Shown: positions 1-7,582, counted from the stretch's first letter. The stretch is 16,872 nucleotides of DNA from CAZQYC01 sp043746555 (GCA_043746555.1 JAYTQU010000193.1:1-16872), one strand, 5' to 3'. Made by a program: numbers and translations. The notes: generated from the letters alone by a model not told the origin.

Positions 1-305
1 CCGGAGGTACGCGTCTCATGCAGGTACGGCGGATCGCAGTAGAGGAGCTCCCGGCCCCGATAGTCGAAGTCCGCCAGGAACCGATGCGCGCAGCCGTGGA
101 CCCGCTCCACCGGATAGTCGCACTGGAAGCTCTCCAGGGCGCGCTCATCCAGGTCGATCCCGATGTTACGCAGCGCCGGCGCCTTGCGCTGCATGATCGC
201 CCCGCCCCCGAGGTGAGTCTCGATGTAGGTGTCATGCGGGGGCATCAGCGCAATGATCGCCTGACACAACCCCGAAGCCGCCTTGGAACCAAAGTAACTG
301 CTCAT
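1..305 (-). CDS. D12-class DNA adenine N6-methyltransferase, 3' end cut by window edge
   Basis: The frame is open from an ATG at 305 to the window start, giving the first 101 residues. Residues 4-10 read YFGSKAA, the usual opening of Dam/D12-class enzymes. Residues 33-36 (GGGA) form the S-adenosylmethionine loop (motif I), residues 50-53 (IDLD) fit the acidic residue that binds the cofactor, and residues 91-94 are DPPY, the catalytic motif for N6-adenine methylation. The family transfers a methyl group from SAM to adenine in DNA and is common in prophages and restriction or orphan methylation loci. The usual aromatic/proline residue before the glycine loop is His31 here. The ribosome binding site is weak (GGA eight bases before ATG). 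It lies downstream of vapC on the same strand, separated by a strong hairpin. The recognition sequence and any partner nuclease cannot be judged from this fragment. Confidence 0.85.
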   Translation of the reverse strand, partial: MSSYFGSKAASGLCQAIIALMPPHDTYIETHLGGGAIMQRKAPALRNIGIDLDERALESFQCDYPVERVHGCAHRFLADFDYRGRELLYCDPPYLHETRTS

Positions 306-329
306 TGAGATCCAGCCTAGGCGCACTTG

Positions 330-379
330 CCCGCATTTCTCGTGCGCCGTGCCTTTCCACGGCGCACGAGAAATGCGGG
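330..379. terminator. Perfect 22-bp inverted repeat, 6-base loop, between vapC and the methylase
   Basis: Bases 330-351 and 358-379 are exact reverse complements, with the 6-base loop CCTTTC at 352-357. The arm runs from CCCGCATTT to GCGCCGTG. The stop codon of vapC (380-382) abuts it. There is no T-tract on either side, so it is not a textbook intrinsic terminator. It may still act as a bidirectional terminator or mRNA-stabilising hairpin, or be a dispersed palindromic repeat. Confidence 0.55.
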
Positions 380-823
380 TTAGCGTATCCCCACCTGCTG
401 CGGAATCCATGGGTTGAGAACGGGTACACCGGTGGATGCAAAGTCGGACACATTTCGTGTCACAACGATCATGCCATGTACCAAGGCGGTCGCGGCGATG
501 AGTGCGTCGCGATCGCTGCGTGGATCGGGTATGTACAGTTGCGCACACCGTTGCGCGACCGTGGTATCAACAGCGAGTACGCGGCCGGAAAACGCGGGTA
601 ATGCATGATTGTTGAGCCAGGTTCGGAGAATGGCGCCTTGGGCTGAGTCGCGGCGCTCGATCAGTAGCGTGCCAATTTCCAATTCCAGGATGGTGATGGC
701 AGATACGAACATGGCGCCCGCCGGTGTCTTCGCAGCCCATGCCGTCACATGTTTGTCTGCCTTGCCGGATTTTGAGCGGCGTAACTCTGAAACGACGTTG
801 GTATCAAGTACGAACACAGACAA
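380..823 (-). CDS. vapC: VapC/FitB-type PIN-domain toxin ribonuclease
   Basis: This is a 147-residue PIN-domain protein. The family are Mg-dependent RNases that cut specific RNAs (often tRNA or rRNA) when not held by their antitoxin. The acidic active-site residues are visible: Asp7 (VLDTNVVSEL), Glu47 or Glu49 (ITILELEIG), Asp106 (SDRDALIAATA) and Asp127 (VTRNVSDF). The spacing and length match FitB-like VapC proteins. The start is unusual: the longest frame begins at TTG (823), with a GTG two codons inside and no ATG nearby; there is no clear Shine-Dalgarno sequence. This fits translational coupling to the upstream antitoxin, whose stop lies 8 bases before the start. All catalytic residues are intact, so the toxin looks functional. 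The symbol is a family-level name. Confidence 0.9.
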   Translation of the reverse strand: MSVFVLDTNVVSELRRSKSGKADKHVTAWAAKTPAGAMFVSAITILELEIGTLLIERRDSAQGAILRTWLNNHALPAFSGRVLAVDTTVAQRCAQLYIPDPRSDRDALIAATALVHGMIVVTRNVSDFASTGVPVLNPWIPQQVGIR

Positions 824-831
824 CGCTTTGG

Positions 832-1086
832 TCAGGACAAGTCAGTTGGCCGATAAATGTTGCGAGCAGGCGCTGGGTTAAACGCAACATCTTCTGCGCC
901 GGGCATTGCGAGTTGGTCGATGATGTTGCTTGTCCCGCCAGTCATCTTGCGATATGCCTCGATGGTCAACAGCACATGCGCCGGCCGACCACGATCGGTA
1001 ATAAACACGGGGCCCTTCTTGGCAGCCTTTTTGGCACCGCTCGCGTCTTGATTGAACTGTCGACTTGATAGTGTGGTGATGGCCAT
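832..1086 (-). CDS. Phd/YefM-type antitoxin paired with vapC
   Basis: This 84-residue protein has the Phd/YefM pattern: an N-terminal DNA-binding part (TTLSSRQFNQDASGAKKAA, then GPVFITDRGRPAHVLL, residues about 4-41) and a short C-terminal tail that would wrap the toxin. In such modules the antitoxin neutralises the PIN toxin and, with it, represses the operon promoter. It is the first gene of a two-gene minus-strand operon, and its stop is 8 bases before the vapC start. A palindrome overlapping a good promoter lies just upstream (1112-1148), as expected for autoregulation. Phd-type antitoxins with PIN toxins are common; a classical VapB (AbrB or RHH fold) is less likely from the sequence. 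Confidence 0.85.
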   Translation of the reverse strand: MAITTLSSRQFNQDASGAKKAAKKGPVFITDRGRPAHVLLTIEAYRKMTGGTSNIIDQLAMPGAEDVAFNPAPARNIYRPTDLS

Positions 1087-1111
1087 GGCGATGAATCACT
1101 ATGAAATCTCA

Positions 1112-1148
1112 ATGTAGATACATTACTACATCATTCAGTGCCGTGCAA
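1112..1148 (-). promoter_or_regulatory. Promoter and palindromic operator of the phd-vapC operon
   Basis: Read on the minus strand, TTGCAC (1143-1148) and TAATGT (1120-1125) are separated by 17 bases, a good sigma-70 layout. The -10 sits inside the inverted repeat ATGTAG/CTACAT (1112-1117 and 1126-1131). The antitoxin ATG is about 35 bases further on. Overlap of operator and -10 suggests repression by the toxin-antitoxin complex. Inferred from sequence only. Confidence 0.5.
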
Positions 1149-1235
1149 CCAACAACTATATTGAACCCAGGGTGTCAGTACCGCGTATCGGCCCGATCCT
1201 AGTCGTTGGCACGACGGCTTTTTGCGGAGATCAAG

Positions 1236-2165
1236 TTACTCGCAGGCTTCCAGCCAGCCGTGTTTATCGGGCGTCTTGCCGTTGAACAAGCCGAAGAACG
1301 CCGATTGAATTACTTCGGTAACGGGCCCGCGCTTTCCCGCGCCGACGACAATACGATCGACTGATCGTACTGGTGTCACTTCCGCGGCGGTGCCGGTCAA
1401 GAAAATCTCATCGGCGAGATACAGCAACTCGCGTGGAATCGTCTGTTCGCGCACTTCAAAACCGTGCGCGCGCGCCAAGTGCATCACTGTGTCGCGAGTG
1501 ATGCCTTGCAATATGGAATTGGCGACAGCGGGTGTGTAGATAACGCCATCGCGAACCAGAAATAAATTTTCACCGGCGCCTTCGCTGACATTGCCGTCGA
1601 CGCTAAGACCAATGCCTTCGGCAAATCCCAGTCGCTTCGCTTCCATGCTGATGAGTTGGCTGGAGAGATAGTTGCCCGCCGCTTTGCCAAGCGCGGGAAT
1701 CGTGTTCGGCGCGAGGCGCTGCCACGAAGAGACGCACACGTCGATGCCGTTCTCCAAACCTTCCGCGCCGAGATAGGCACCCCATTCGAATGCTGCGATA
1801 ACGGTGTCGATTGGCGGGGAAATCTTTGGCGCGACGCCGATCTCGCCATAGCCGCGAAATGCGAACGGACGGATATACGCACCGTTGTTCAAATTGTTGG
1901 TAACGATCACTCGCTTGATTGCTGCGTTGATTTCCGCCGGCGTATACGGAATCTCAATGCGATAAATCTTTGCGGAGTCGAACAAGCGCTTGGTGTGATC
2001 GGTCAAGCGAAAGATGATCGGTCCTTTGGCGGTGGGATAAGAGCGCACGCCTTCGAACACGGTGGAGCCGTAATGCAGCGCGTGAGCCAGAACGTGCACA
2101 GTCGCGTCTTTCCAGGCGACCATCTTGCCATTGAACCAAATCTGTTTCGCCTCAGCGATGGGCAT
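1236..2165 (-). CDS. ilvE: Branched-chain amino acid aminotransferase
   Basis: This 309-residue fold-type IV PLP enzyme catalyses the last step of valine, leucine and isoleucine synthesis by transferring the amino group of glutamate to the 2-oxoacid. The catalytic lysine is Lys161 in ALGKAAGNYLSSQL. The cofactor-binding and substrate regions SEGAGENLF (194-202), GITRD (221-225) and TGTAAEVTPVRSVD (257-270) are all present and close to the E. coli enzyme, as is the C-terminal QSAFFGLFNGKT. Length is normal. ATG at 2165 was chosen because the conserved N-terminus (IWFNGKMVAWKDA) follows directly, with a GGAG about 10 bases upstream. It is the last gene of ilvC-leuA-ilvE, 21 bases after leuA. 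The non-coding 150 bases after it reach the toxin-antitoxin promoter. Confidence 0.96.
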   Translation of the reverse strand: MPIAEAKQIWFNGKMVAWKDATVHVLAHALHYGSTVFEGVRSYPTAKGPIIFRLTDHTKRLFDSAKIYRIEIPYTPAEINAAIKRVIVTNNLNNGAYIRPFAFRGYGEIGVAPKISPPIDTVIAAFEWGAYLGAEGLENGIDVCVSSWQRLAPNTIPALGKAAGNYLSSQLISMEAKRLGFAEGIGLSVDGNVSEGAGENLFLVRDGVIYTPAVANSILQGITRDTVMHLARAHGFEVREQTIPRELLYLADEIFLTGTAAEVTPVRSVDRIVVGAGKRGPVTEVIQSAFFGLFNGKTPDKHGWLEACE

Positions 2166-2186
2166 AAATCGTTCACTCCAAAAAAA

Positions 2187-3770
2187 TTACACGCCGGGAC
2201 CCACAGGGCGATCGGGCAATCTGCGTTCCGAGCTCGTGCGTTCCAAGTTGGCGTTGGTAGCTTCGATGCGATTGATGACTTCCAAGTACGCTTGCGCAGC
2301 GGACTCGAGAATATTGGTGCTGATGCCCGCGCCGCGATAGGTGCGTCCATTGTGTTCGACGGTGAGCAGCGCTTCACCTTGCGCGTCTTCGCCAACGGTA
2401 ACGCTATGCACTTCGAATTTGCGGACCTGCACATGGATGCCGGTGGCGTGATCGATGGCCTTAACCACGGCGTCCACGGGACCATCGGCGGTTTGTTCTT
2501 GTACGACGACGCGGCCATCGATATGCGCGAGCTTGATGGTGACTTTTGCCGGCAGATTATCTTGAGTCGCGACGCTTAAGTGTTGCAGCGACCAGGGCCC
2601 GTCCGCTTCGCTTCCCGAGCGCATGACTAGCGCTTCGATATCGCCGTCGAACAGTTCTTTCTTCTTGTCGGCGAGTGCTTTGAATTCGTCGAATAGCGTA
2701 TTGAGTTCGCCGTCGGTGACTTCAAAACCGAGTTCTTTTACGCGCTCGCGAAACGCATGACGGCCACTATGTTTGCCGAGCACGAGATTGGTTCGTGTGA
2801 GTCCGACGTCTTGCGGGCGCATAATTTCGTAAGTGGAGTGATGCTTCAACATTCCATGTTGGTGAATGCCGGCCTCGTGCGCGAAGGCGTTCTCACCGAC
2901 AATCGCTTTGTTGCGAGGAATCGGCATGCCGGTGATGGTGGATACCAAACGGCTCGCGGGATAAAGACGAGTGGTTTGAATGCCGGTATGCACGCCGAAA
3001 AAGTTTTCGCGCGTCTTAATCGCCATGGCGACTTCTTCCAGCGAGCAATTGCCGGCGCGTTCGCCGATGCCGTTAATGGTGCATTCGATTTGTCGCGCGC
3101 CTGCTCGAACCGCGGCCAAGCTGTTGGCGACCGCCATGCCGAGATCGTTGTGACAGTGTACCGACAGCACGGCTTGGTCCACGCTGCGAACATTGCGTTT
3201 CAAATACGCAAAGACTTCTTGGAATTCTTCCGGTGTGGTGTAGCCAACCGTGTCGGGCACATTGATCGTCGTGGCGCCCGCTTCGATAGCAGCTTCGACA
3301 ACTTCGGCTAAGAACTCTAATTCCGTGCGCGATGCGTCTTCCGGCGAGAATTCCACATCGTTGCAAAGGCTACGAGCAAACTTCACGCCTTCGACGGCAG
3401 TATGAATAATTTGTTCCTTCGCCATATTGAGCTTGTATTCGCGATGAATGGCGCTGGTCGCAAGGAAGACATGGATGCGCGGTCGTGCGGCGTCTTTGAG
3501 CGCTCGCCACGCGGTTTCGATGTCTTCGCGATTGCAACGCGCGAGACCCGCAATAATCGGACCTTGGATTTCGCGAGCAACCAGATTCACCGATTCCCAA
3601 TCGCCGCGCGAGGCGATTGGGAAACCGGCTTCGATGATATCGACACCCAATTCCGCGAGCGCCTTCGCCACACGCAGCTTTTCCGGCTGCGTCATGCTGC
3701 AACCCGGCGATTGCTCGCCATCGCGCAGCGTGGTGTCGAAGATAAGAACGCGGTTGGGGTCGAGCGACAT
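2187..3770 (-). CDS. leuA: 2-isopropylmalate synthase
   Basis: This 527-residue enzyme condenses acetyl-CoA with 2-ketoisovalerate, the committed step of leucine synthesis. The TIM-barrel domain opens with FDTTLRDGEQSPG (11-23, Arg16 and Asp17 catalytic). The divalent-metal ligands are visible as the HxH in SVHCHNDLG (His205, His207), and Asn241 in AGNCSLEE lies in the conserved loop. HEAGIHQHG (298-306) and LGKHSGRHA (331-339) mark the linker domain. Residues about 395-510 form the LeuA dimer domain, the site of leucine feedback inhibition, with NGRTYRGAGISTNILES near its end. Length is that of the roughly 510-530-residue bacterial type. The start lies 3 bases after the ilvC stop, so the two genes are surely cotranscribed. 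LeuBCD are not in the window. Confidence 0.97.
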   Translation of the reverse strand: MSLDPNRVLIFDTTLRDGEQSPGCSMTQPEKLRVAKALAELGVDIIEAGFPIASRGDWESVNLVAREIQGPIIAGLARCNREDIETAWRALKDAARPRIHVFLATSAIHREYKLNMAKEQIIHTAVEGVKFARSLCNDVEFSPEDASRTELEFLAEVVEAAIEAGATTINVPDTVGYTTPEEFQEVFAYLKRNVRSVDQAVLSVHCHNDLGMAVANSLAAVRAGARQIECTINGIGERAGNCSLEEVAMAIKTRENFFGVHTGIQTTRLYPASRLVSTITGMPIPRNKAIVGENAFAHEAGIHQHGMLKHHSTYEIMRPQDVGLTRTNLVLGKHSGRHAFRERVKELGFEVTDGELNTLFDEFKALADKKKELFDGDIEALVMRSGSEADGPWSLQHLSVATQDNLPAKVTIKLAHIDGRVVVQEQTADGPVDAVVKAIDHATGIHVQVRKFEVHSVTVGEDAQGEALLTVEHNGRTYRGAGISTNILESAAQAYLEVINRIEATNANLERTSSERRLPDRPVGPGV

Positions 3771-3773
3771 GAT

Positions 3774-4769
3774 TTATGCGCGCGCCTCTTCCAACCACGG
3801 CATGCGTGCGCGCAATTTTGCACCCACTTTCTCGATCGGATGTTTCATGTCGGCCTTGAGCATCTTTTGATACTTCTTGGCGCCCTTGTTGTTTTCGGAA
3901 ATCCACTGACGAGCAAACTTGCCGTTTTGAATCTCGCCTAGGATTTTTTTCATCTCCTTCTTGGTGGCCTTGTTCACAACGCGCGGTCCGCGTGTGAGAT
4001 CGCCGTACTTCGCCGTGTCGGAAATGTACTTGTGCATCTTGGCGAGACCGCCTTCGTGCAATAAATCGACGATGAGCTTCAGTTCATGCAGACACTCATA
4101 GTACGCGACTTCGGGTTGATAGCCAGCTTCGACCAGGGTTTCCCAACCTTTGACGACCAGTTCGGTCGCGCCGCCGCAGAGCACGGCTTGTTCGCCGAAC
4201 AAATCGGTTTCGGTTTCTTCTGCAAACGTAGTTTCCAAAACGCCGCCGCGAGTTGCGCCGATGCCGTGTGCGTAGGCGAGCGCCTTTTTATGCGCGGCGC
4301 CCGTGGTATTTTGAGACACGGCGATTAACGCCGGTACGCCGCGACCTTGTTCGTACTGGCGACGCACTAAACCGCCCGGACCTTTCGGCGCGATCAACAC
4401 CACGTCGAGATCTTTGCGCGGACGAATTTGCTTGAAGTGAATGTTGAAGCCGTGCGCGAAGAGCAGCGTTGCTCCCTTGGCGATATTCGCAACGACATCT
4501 TTGTATAGTTGCTTTTGCGCCAAGTCCGGCACCAGCATCGCGACCAACTTTGCGCCTTTCACGGCTTCACCCGGTTCGGCGACTTTCAATCCGTCCTTCT
4601 TCGCGTTGTTCCAGCTCGCGCCGTCCTTGCGCACGCCGACGATGACATCGTGACCGCTGTCTTTGAGGTTGAGCGCATGTGCGCGGCCTTGGCTGCCGTA
4701 ACCCAAGATGGCGATACGTGCGCGCTTAAGCGCCTTCTTATCAACGTTCTGCTCCGAATAAATCTTCAT
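3774..4769 (-). CDS. ilvC: Ketol-acid reductoisomerase, class I
   Basis: This 331-residue enzyme isomerises and reduces acetolactate or acetohydroxybutyrate with NADPH, the second step of valine and isoleucine synthesis. The Rossmann motif is GYGSQGRAHALNL (23-35). The loop after the second strand, VGVRKDGASW (44-53), keeps the Arg and Ser typical of NADPH-dependent class I enzymes. KGPGG (129-133) and ETDLFGEQAVLCGG (187-200, with metal ligands Asp189 and Glu193) are intact, followed by YYECLHELK (223-231), which carries Glu226 and Glu230. There is no second C-terminal repeat, so it is the short class I form. A strong ribosome site, AGGAG at 4776-4780, lies six bases before ATG. It heads the ilvC-leuA-ilvE operon and faces away from the aminopeptidase gene. 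Confidence 0.97.
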   Translation of the reverse strand: MKIYSEQNVDKKALKRARIAILGYGSQGRAHALNLKDSGHDVIVGVRKDGASWNNAKKDGLKVAEPGEAVKGAKLVAMLVPDLAQKQLYKDVVANIAKGATLLFAHGFNIHFKQIRPRKDLDVVLIAPKGPGGLVRRQYEQGRGVPALIAVSQNTTGAAHKKALAYAHGIGATRGGVLETTFAEETETDLFGEQAVLCGGATELVVKGWETLVEAGYQPEVAYYECLHELKLIVDLLHEGGLAKMHKYISDTAKYGDLTRGPRVVNKATKKEMKKILGEIQNGKFARQWISENNKGAKKYQKMLKADMKHPIEKVGAKLRARMPWLEEARA

Positions 4770-4775
4770 TTACGA

Positions 4776-4780
4776 CTCCT
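4776..4780 (-). promoter_or_regulatory. Strong Shine-Dalgarno of ilvC
   Basis: AGGAG on the minus strand, six bases before the ilvC ATG. It fixes this start and is the clearest ribosome binding site in the metabolic cluster. Confidence 0.8.
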
Positions 4781-4906
4781 GAAGTCTTCTGCTACCGATA
4801 CGATCTAAAAAAACGAAATCTTGCGGGCGTTCTGAGCATTCGTCCTTTACGGATAAAAAACGGTAATGCAAACGATGTCGTTGGCAATAGTCCGCACAGA
4901 CAAACA

Positions 4907-4933
4907 ACCCCGCCGAGAGATTCCGTGCGGGGT
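4907..4933 (-). terminator. Attenuator-like hairpin in the ilvC leader
   Basis: On the minus strand, a seven-base-pair stem (CCCCGC paired with GCGGGG plus an A-T closing pair) with a 13-base loop is followed by the T-rich GTTGTTTGT. It lies about 140 bases upstream of the ilvC ATG and between the candidate promoter and the gene, which is where a transcription attenuator would sit. No leader peptide rich in Leu, Val or Ile codons was found before it, so the control mechanism is open. It could instead simply terminate leftward transcription arriving from upstream. Confidence 0.4.
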
Positions 4934-5028
4934 CGCTTAAGTATGCGTCGCGATTTCAGCGAGGGCGAATGTGTCGCGGGCGTACATTTGGCGCGCTGCC
5001 CGGAAAAATCGCTCGAAAAAACGGCGAG

Positions 5029-5058
5029 ATAGCACCATATCGGGGCCAACCTTGTCAA
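5029..5058 (-). promoter_or_regulatory. Candidate sigma-70 promoter for ilvC-leuA-ilvE
   Basis: On the minus strand a perfect -35 TTGACA (5053-5058) is followed after 18 bases by TGCTAT (5029-5034), a partial -10. A second TTGACC lies about 10 bases further upstream. Transcription from here would give a leader of roughly 250 bases containing the hairpin at 4907-4933. The -10 is weak, so this is tentative. Confidence 0.35.
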
Positions 5059-5165
5059 TCCCTTGGTCAACCCACTTGCTCATCTCCCAGTGGTGTTCAG
5101 TGGTGTTTCGTTGCCGTCGATGAGTCGTTTTCTGTAAGGACGCTACAGCGCGAACTGGCTATGCT

Positions 5166-6599
5166 ATGCACTCGTTTTCTCTCCCGCACGCGCGACAACT
5201 ACCGATGTTTATTCACGACCATTCCGCCGCGTCGATCGCCATTCACTTGGTCGATGAAGAGGGCTTCGACGTCTGGCGAGTCGGACAGTCTGTGGTGGCC
5301 GATTCCTGGTTGACCACCAATCTGTTTCGACCCGAACGTAACAAAATCGCGCTGATTCCGACTCATGATGGCAAATTGCTTTCGGCGGTCGCTGGGCTTG
5401 GCAAGCAGGGGCTTGCGCCGAATTCGATATTCTGGATTGCGGCAGGACTGCCCGAGCGTTTGCCGGATGGCCGATATTTTATTGCCAATAAATTAAGTAG
5501 CGCATCCGCCAAGCAATTCGCACTGGGTTGGGCTTACGGTCGATATCGCTTCGAGCGTTATCGAAAAGCCTCGGCGGAGAAAGCACAGTTGCTGGAACTG
5601 CCGCAGGCTGTCGATCTTGTCGACGTTGCGCGGATCAATGCCGGCTGCAGTGTGGCGCGCGATTTGGTGAATACGCCGGCGAGCGATTTGTCGCCCGCCG
5701 AGCTTGCAACTGCGGCGAGTGCAATGGCGGAGAAATTCAATGCGACCTGTCGCGTCTATGTAGGCGATGAGTTGTTGGTGAATCCGTTTCCCGCCGTCCA
5801 TGCGGTGGGTCGCGCGAGTCACGTCGCGCCACGTTTGATCGATATTCAATGGGGCAATCCCACGCATCCAAAGGTGACGTTGGTTGGCAAGGGCGTGTGC
5901 TTCGATAGCGGTGGATTGGATTTGAAACTCAGCAACTCGATGTTGCTGATGAAGAAAGATATGGGCGGTGCCGCCAGTGTTTTAGGATTGGCGCAAATCG
6001 TCATGGATGCAAAGCTACCGATACGATTGCGAGTAATCATCCCTGCAGTAGAAAATGCGGTGTCGGGGAATGCGTTTCGACCAGGCGATGTTTTGCAAAC
6101 CAGGCGCGGATTGACGGTCGAAGTCGGCAACACCGACGCCGAAGGGCGATTGGTTTTAGCGGATGCACTGACGTTGGCCGACGCGGATCAACCCGATTTG
6201 CTCATCGATCTCGCAACCTTGACGGGCGCGGCGCGCGTTGCGTTAGGTCCGGAACTCCCGGCGTTATTCACGGCCGATGACAAGCTGGCGAACGAGTTAT
6301 TACAGGTTTCGACAGAGCAAAGCGACCCGTTGTGGCGACTACCTTTGTGGTCGGGCTACGACGATGAATTCAGCAGCAAGATCGCCGACATCAATAATGT
6401 TTCCGGTTCCGGGTTCTCGGGCGCGATCATCGGCGCGTTGTTCTTGCGCCGCTTTGTCACTCAGACGAAAATCTGGGCGCACATCGACATGTATGCGTGG
6501 AATGGAAAAGAACGACCGGGCCGACCGGTCGGTGCCGAGCCGCAATGCGTACGCGCGCTCTACGCGTATCTCAAAGGACGATACGCGATCAAACAATGA
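5166..6599 (+). CDS. M17 family leucyl aminopeptidase
   Basis: This 477-residue cytosolic metalloexopeptidase removes N-terminal residues, with a family preference for leucine. The C-terminal catalytic domain has every conserved residue. LVGKGVCFDSGGLDLK holds Lys242 and Asp247 as metal ligands and catalytic Lys254. MKKDMGGAA holds Asp265. GNTDAEGRLVLADAL holds Asp324 and Glu326 (metals) and Arg328 (catalytic). The N-terminal domain (to about residue 150) is the divergent kind seen in shorter M17 enzymes rather than E. coli PepA, so DNA binding like that of PepA should not be assumed. The start is uncertain: neither ATG 5166 nor ATG 5205 has a Shine-Dalgarno, and homologues typically begin nearer to the second. 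It is divergent from ilvC, and its stop overlaps the start of the transporter gene. Confidence 0.93.
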   Translation: MHSFSLPHARQLPMFIHDHSAASIAIHLVDEEGFDVWRVGQSVVADSWLTTNLFRPERNKIALIPTHDGKLLSAVAGLGKQGLAPNSIFWIAAGLPERLPDGRYFIANKLSSASAKQFALGWAYGRYRFERYRKASAEKAQLLELPQAVDLVDVARINAGCSVARDLVNTPASDLSPAELATAASAMAEKFNATCRVYVGDELLVNPFPAVHAVGRASHVAPRLIDIQWGNPTHPKVTLVGKGVCFDSGGLDLKLSNSMLLMKKDMGGAASVLGLAQIVMDAKLPIRLRVIIPAVENAVSGNAFRPGDVLQTRRGLTVEVGNTDAEGRLVLADALTLADADQPDLLIDLATLTGAARVALGPELPALFTADDKLANELLQVSTEQSDPLWRLPLWSGYDDEFSSKIADINNVSGSGFSGAIIGALFLRRFVTQTKIWAHIDMYAWNGKERPGRPVGAEPQCVRALYAYLKGRYAIKQ

Positions 6600-7492
6600 T
6601 CGATCAGCACGCGCGAACCTGGCTCACACCGCTCGATCTCTTGCTGCTGATTGGCGTCAACGTCATCTGGGGCGTGAACTTAGTCGCTGCCAAGCTGGGT
6701 ATCGGCGAATTTCCGCCCGTGCTTTTTGCGGCGCTTCGCTTTGTGATACTGGCCGCGGTGTTGTCGCCGATGCTGCGTATTTTTCGCGGTCAAATGCGTA
6801 CGTTGTTGCAGGCCGCGGTGTACTCGGGCGCAATTGGTTTCGCGTTGATGTATCTCGGCTTCAAATTGACCGACGATATTTCCAGCATGGCGATCGCAAC
6901 TCAACTCGGAATTCCATTCAGCACGTTGTTGTCGGTGTGGCTCTTGGGCGAACAAGTGCGCTGGCGGCGCAAGCTCGGAATTGCGTTGGCATTTTGCGGC
7001 GTGGCTGTCGTCACATTCGACCCGCACGCACTCGATCATGCGTTGGGATTGATATTGGTGATCGCGTCGCAATTAGTCGTCGCCTACGGGATGATTCATA
7101 TCAAACGATTGCGCGATATCAATGCGTGGCAACTGCAAGCATGGCTCGGCATCGTCAGCGCACCGAGCTTGTTGTTGCTGAGTTTGATGATCGAGTCGGG
7201 TCAAGCGCAGGCGTTTGCGAATGCAACGTGGGTGGGATGGTGCTCGGTGTTATTCACGGCAATTGCATCGAGCTTGATCGCACACACGATGATGTTTCAT
7301 TTGATCGCGAAGTATCCGGTGACCAGCGTCGCTCCGGTCAATGTGTTGTCCGCGGTCTTCAGCATACTGTGCGGAGTCATTTGGTTCGGTGACCGGCTGA
7401 CAACTCGAATGCTGATCGGCGGCGGTATCGCGCTCGCCGGTGTGGTGATCGTCGCAATGCGCGATAAGCGCATGGTCGATATCGGGAGTTAG
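6596..7492 (+). CDS. DMT superfamily EamA-type transporter
   Basis: This 298-residue inner-membrane protein has about ten hydrophobic segments arranged as two EamA repeats. The first repeat starts at LLLLIGVNVIWGVNLVAAKLG and includes the PPVLFAALRFVILAA motif. The second ends with APVNVLSAVFSILCGVIWFGDRLT and GGGIALAGVVIVA. The family exports or takes up amino acids, nucleosides and other metabolites by proton exchange. I chose ATG 6596 rather than an upstream in-frame ATG at 6497, because the latter lies inside the aminopeptidase gene and adds only a hydrophilic, basic stretch. The ATGA overlap with the aminopeptidase stop indicates translational coupling. Next to branched-chain amino acid genes, export of amino acids or 2-oxoacids is a reasonable guess, but the substrate cannot be read from the sequence. 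Confidence 0.9.
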   Translation: MIDQHARTWLTPLDLLLLIGVNVIWGVNLVAAKLGIGEFPPVLFAALRFVILAAVLSPMLRIFRGQMRTLLQAAVYSGAIGFALMYLGFKLTDDISSMAIATQLGIPFSTLLSVWLLGEQVRWRRKLGIALAFCGVAVVTFDPHALDHALGLILVIASQLVVAYGMIHIKRLRDINAWQLQAWLGIVSAPSLLLLSLMIESGQAQAFANATWVGWCSVLFTAIASSLIAHTMMFHLIAKYPVTSVAPVNVLSAVFSILCGVIWFGDRLTTRMLIGGGIALAGVVIVAMRDKRMVDIGS

Positions 7493-7494
7493 TC

Positions 7495-7522
7495 TCGCGC
7501 CAGAATTGAGTTAGTGGCGCGA
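7495..7522 (+). terminator. Stem-loop between the transporter gene and ilvD
   Basis: TCGCGCCA (7495-7502) and TGGCGCGA (7515-7522) are perfect complements with a 12-base loop, starting two bases after the transporter stop. Only TTCGTCT follows, so it is a weak intrinsic terminator at best. It may lower read-through into ilvD or mark an independent ilvD promoter in the 60 bases before its ATG. Confidence 0.4.
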
Positions 7523-7582
7523 TTCGTCTCGGCCCGGTACGATTGCCACATCGAAATCCTTTTCAATCATTAGTGCAGCGCT

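Larger units (their letters stand above)
4770..5165. other. Divergent intergenic region between ilvC and the aminopeptidase gene
   Basis: This 396-bp region separates the two arms of the branched-chain amino acid locus and must hold both promoters. It contains the ilvC ribosome site, the hairpin at 4907-4933, a candidate minus-strand promoter at 5029-5058, and a tandem 10-bp direct repeat CAGTGGTGTT (5088-5097 and 5098-5107). No convincing gene lies in it. A divergent layout with a shared regulator (Lrp or a LysR-type IlvY-like protein) would be typical, but no regulator gene is present in the window. Confidence 0.6.

Noticed and set aside
232..453. Minus-strand 73-codon ORF across the hairpin
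   Set aside because: It overlaps the methylase and vapC in another frame and reads through the palindrome. The methylase frame with DPPY is clearly the coding one.
4936..5038. 33-codon minus-strand ORF ending just before the ilvC leader hairpin, as an attenuator leader peptide
   Set aside because: It is not rich in Leu, Val or Ile, and its ATG overlaps the candidate -10 box, so it would not be transcribed from that promoter.
6497..6595. N-terminal extension of the transporter to ATG 6497
   Set aside because: It lies wholly within the aminopeptidase gene, adds a basic soluble stretch, and the ATG at 6596 with ATGA overlap fits the family start.
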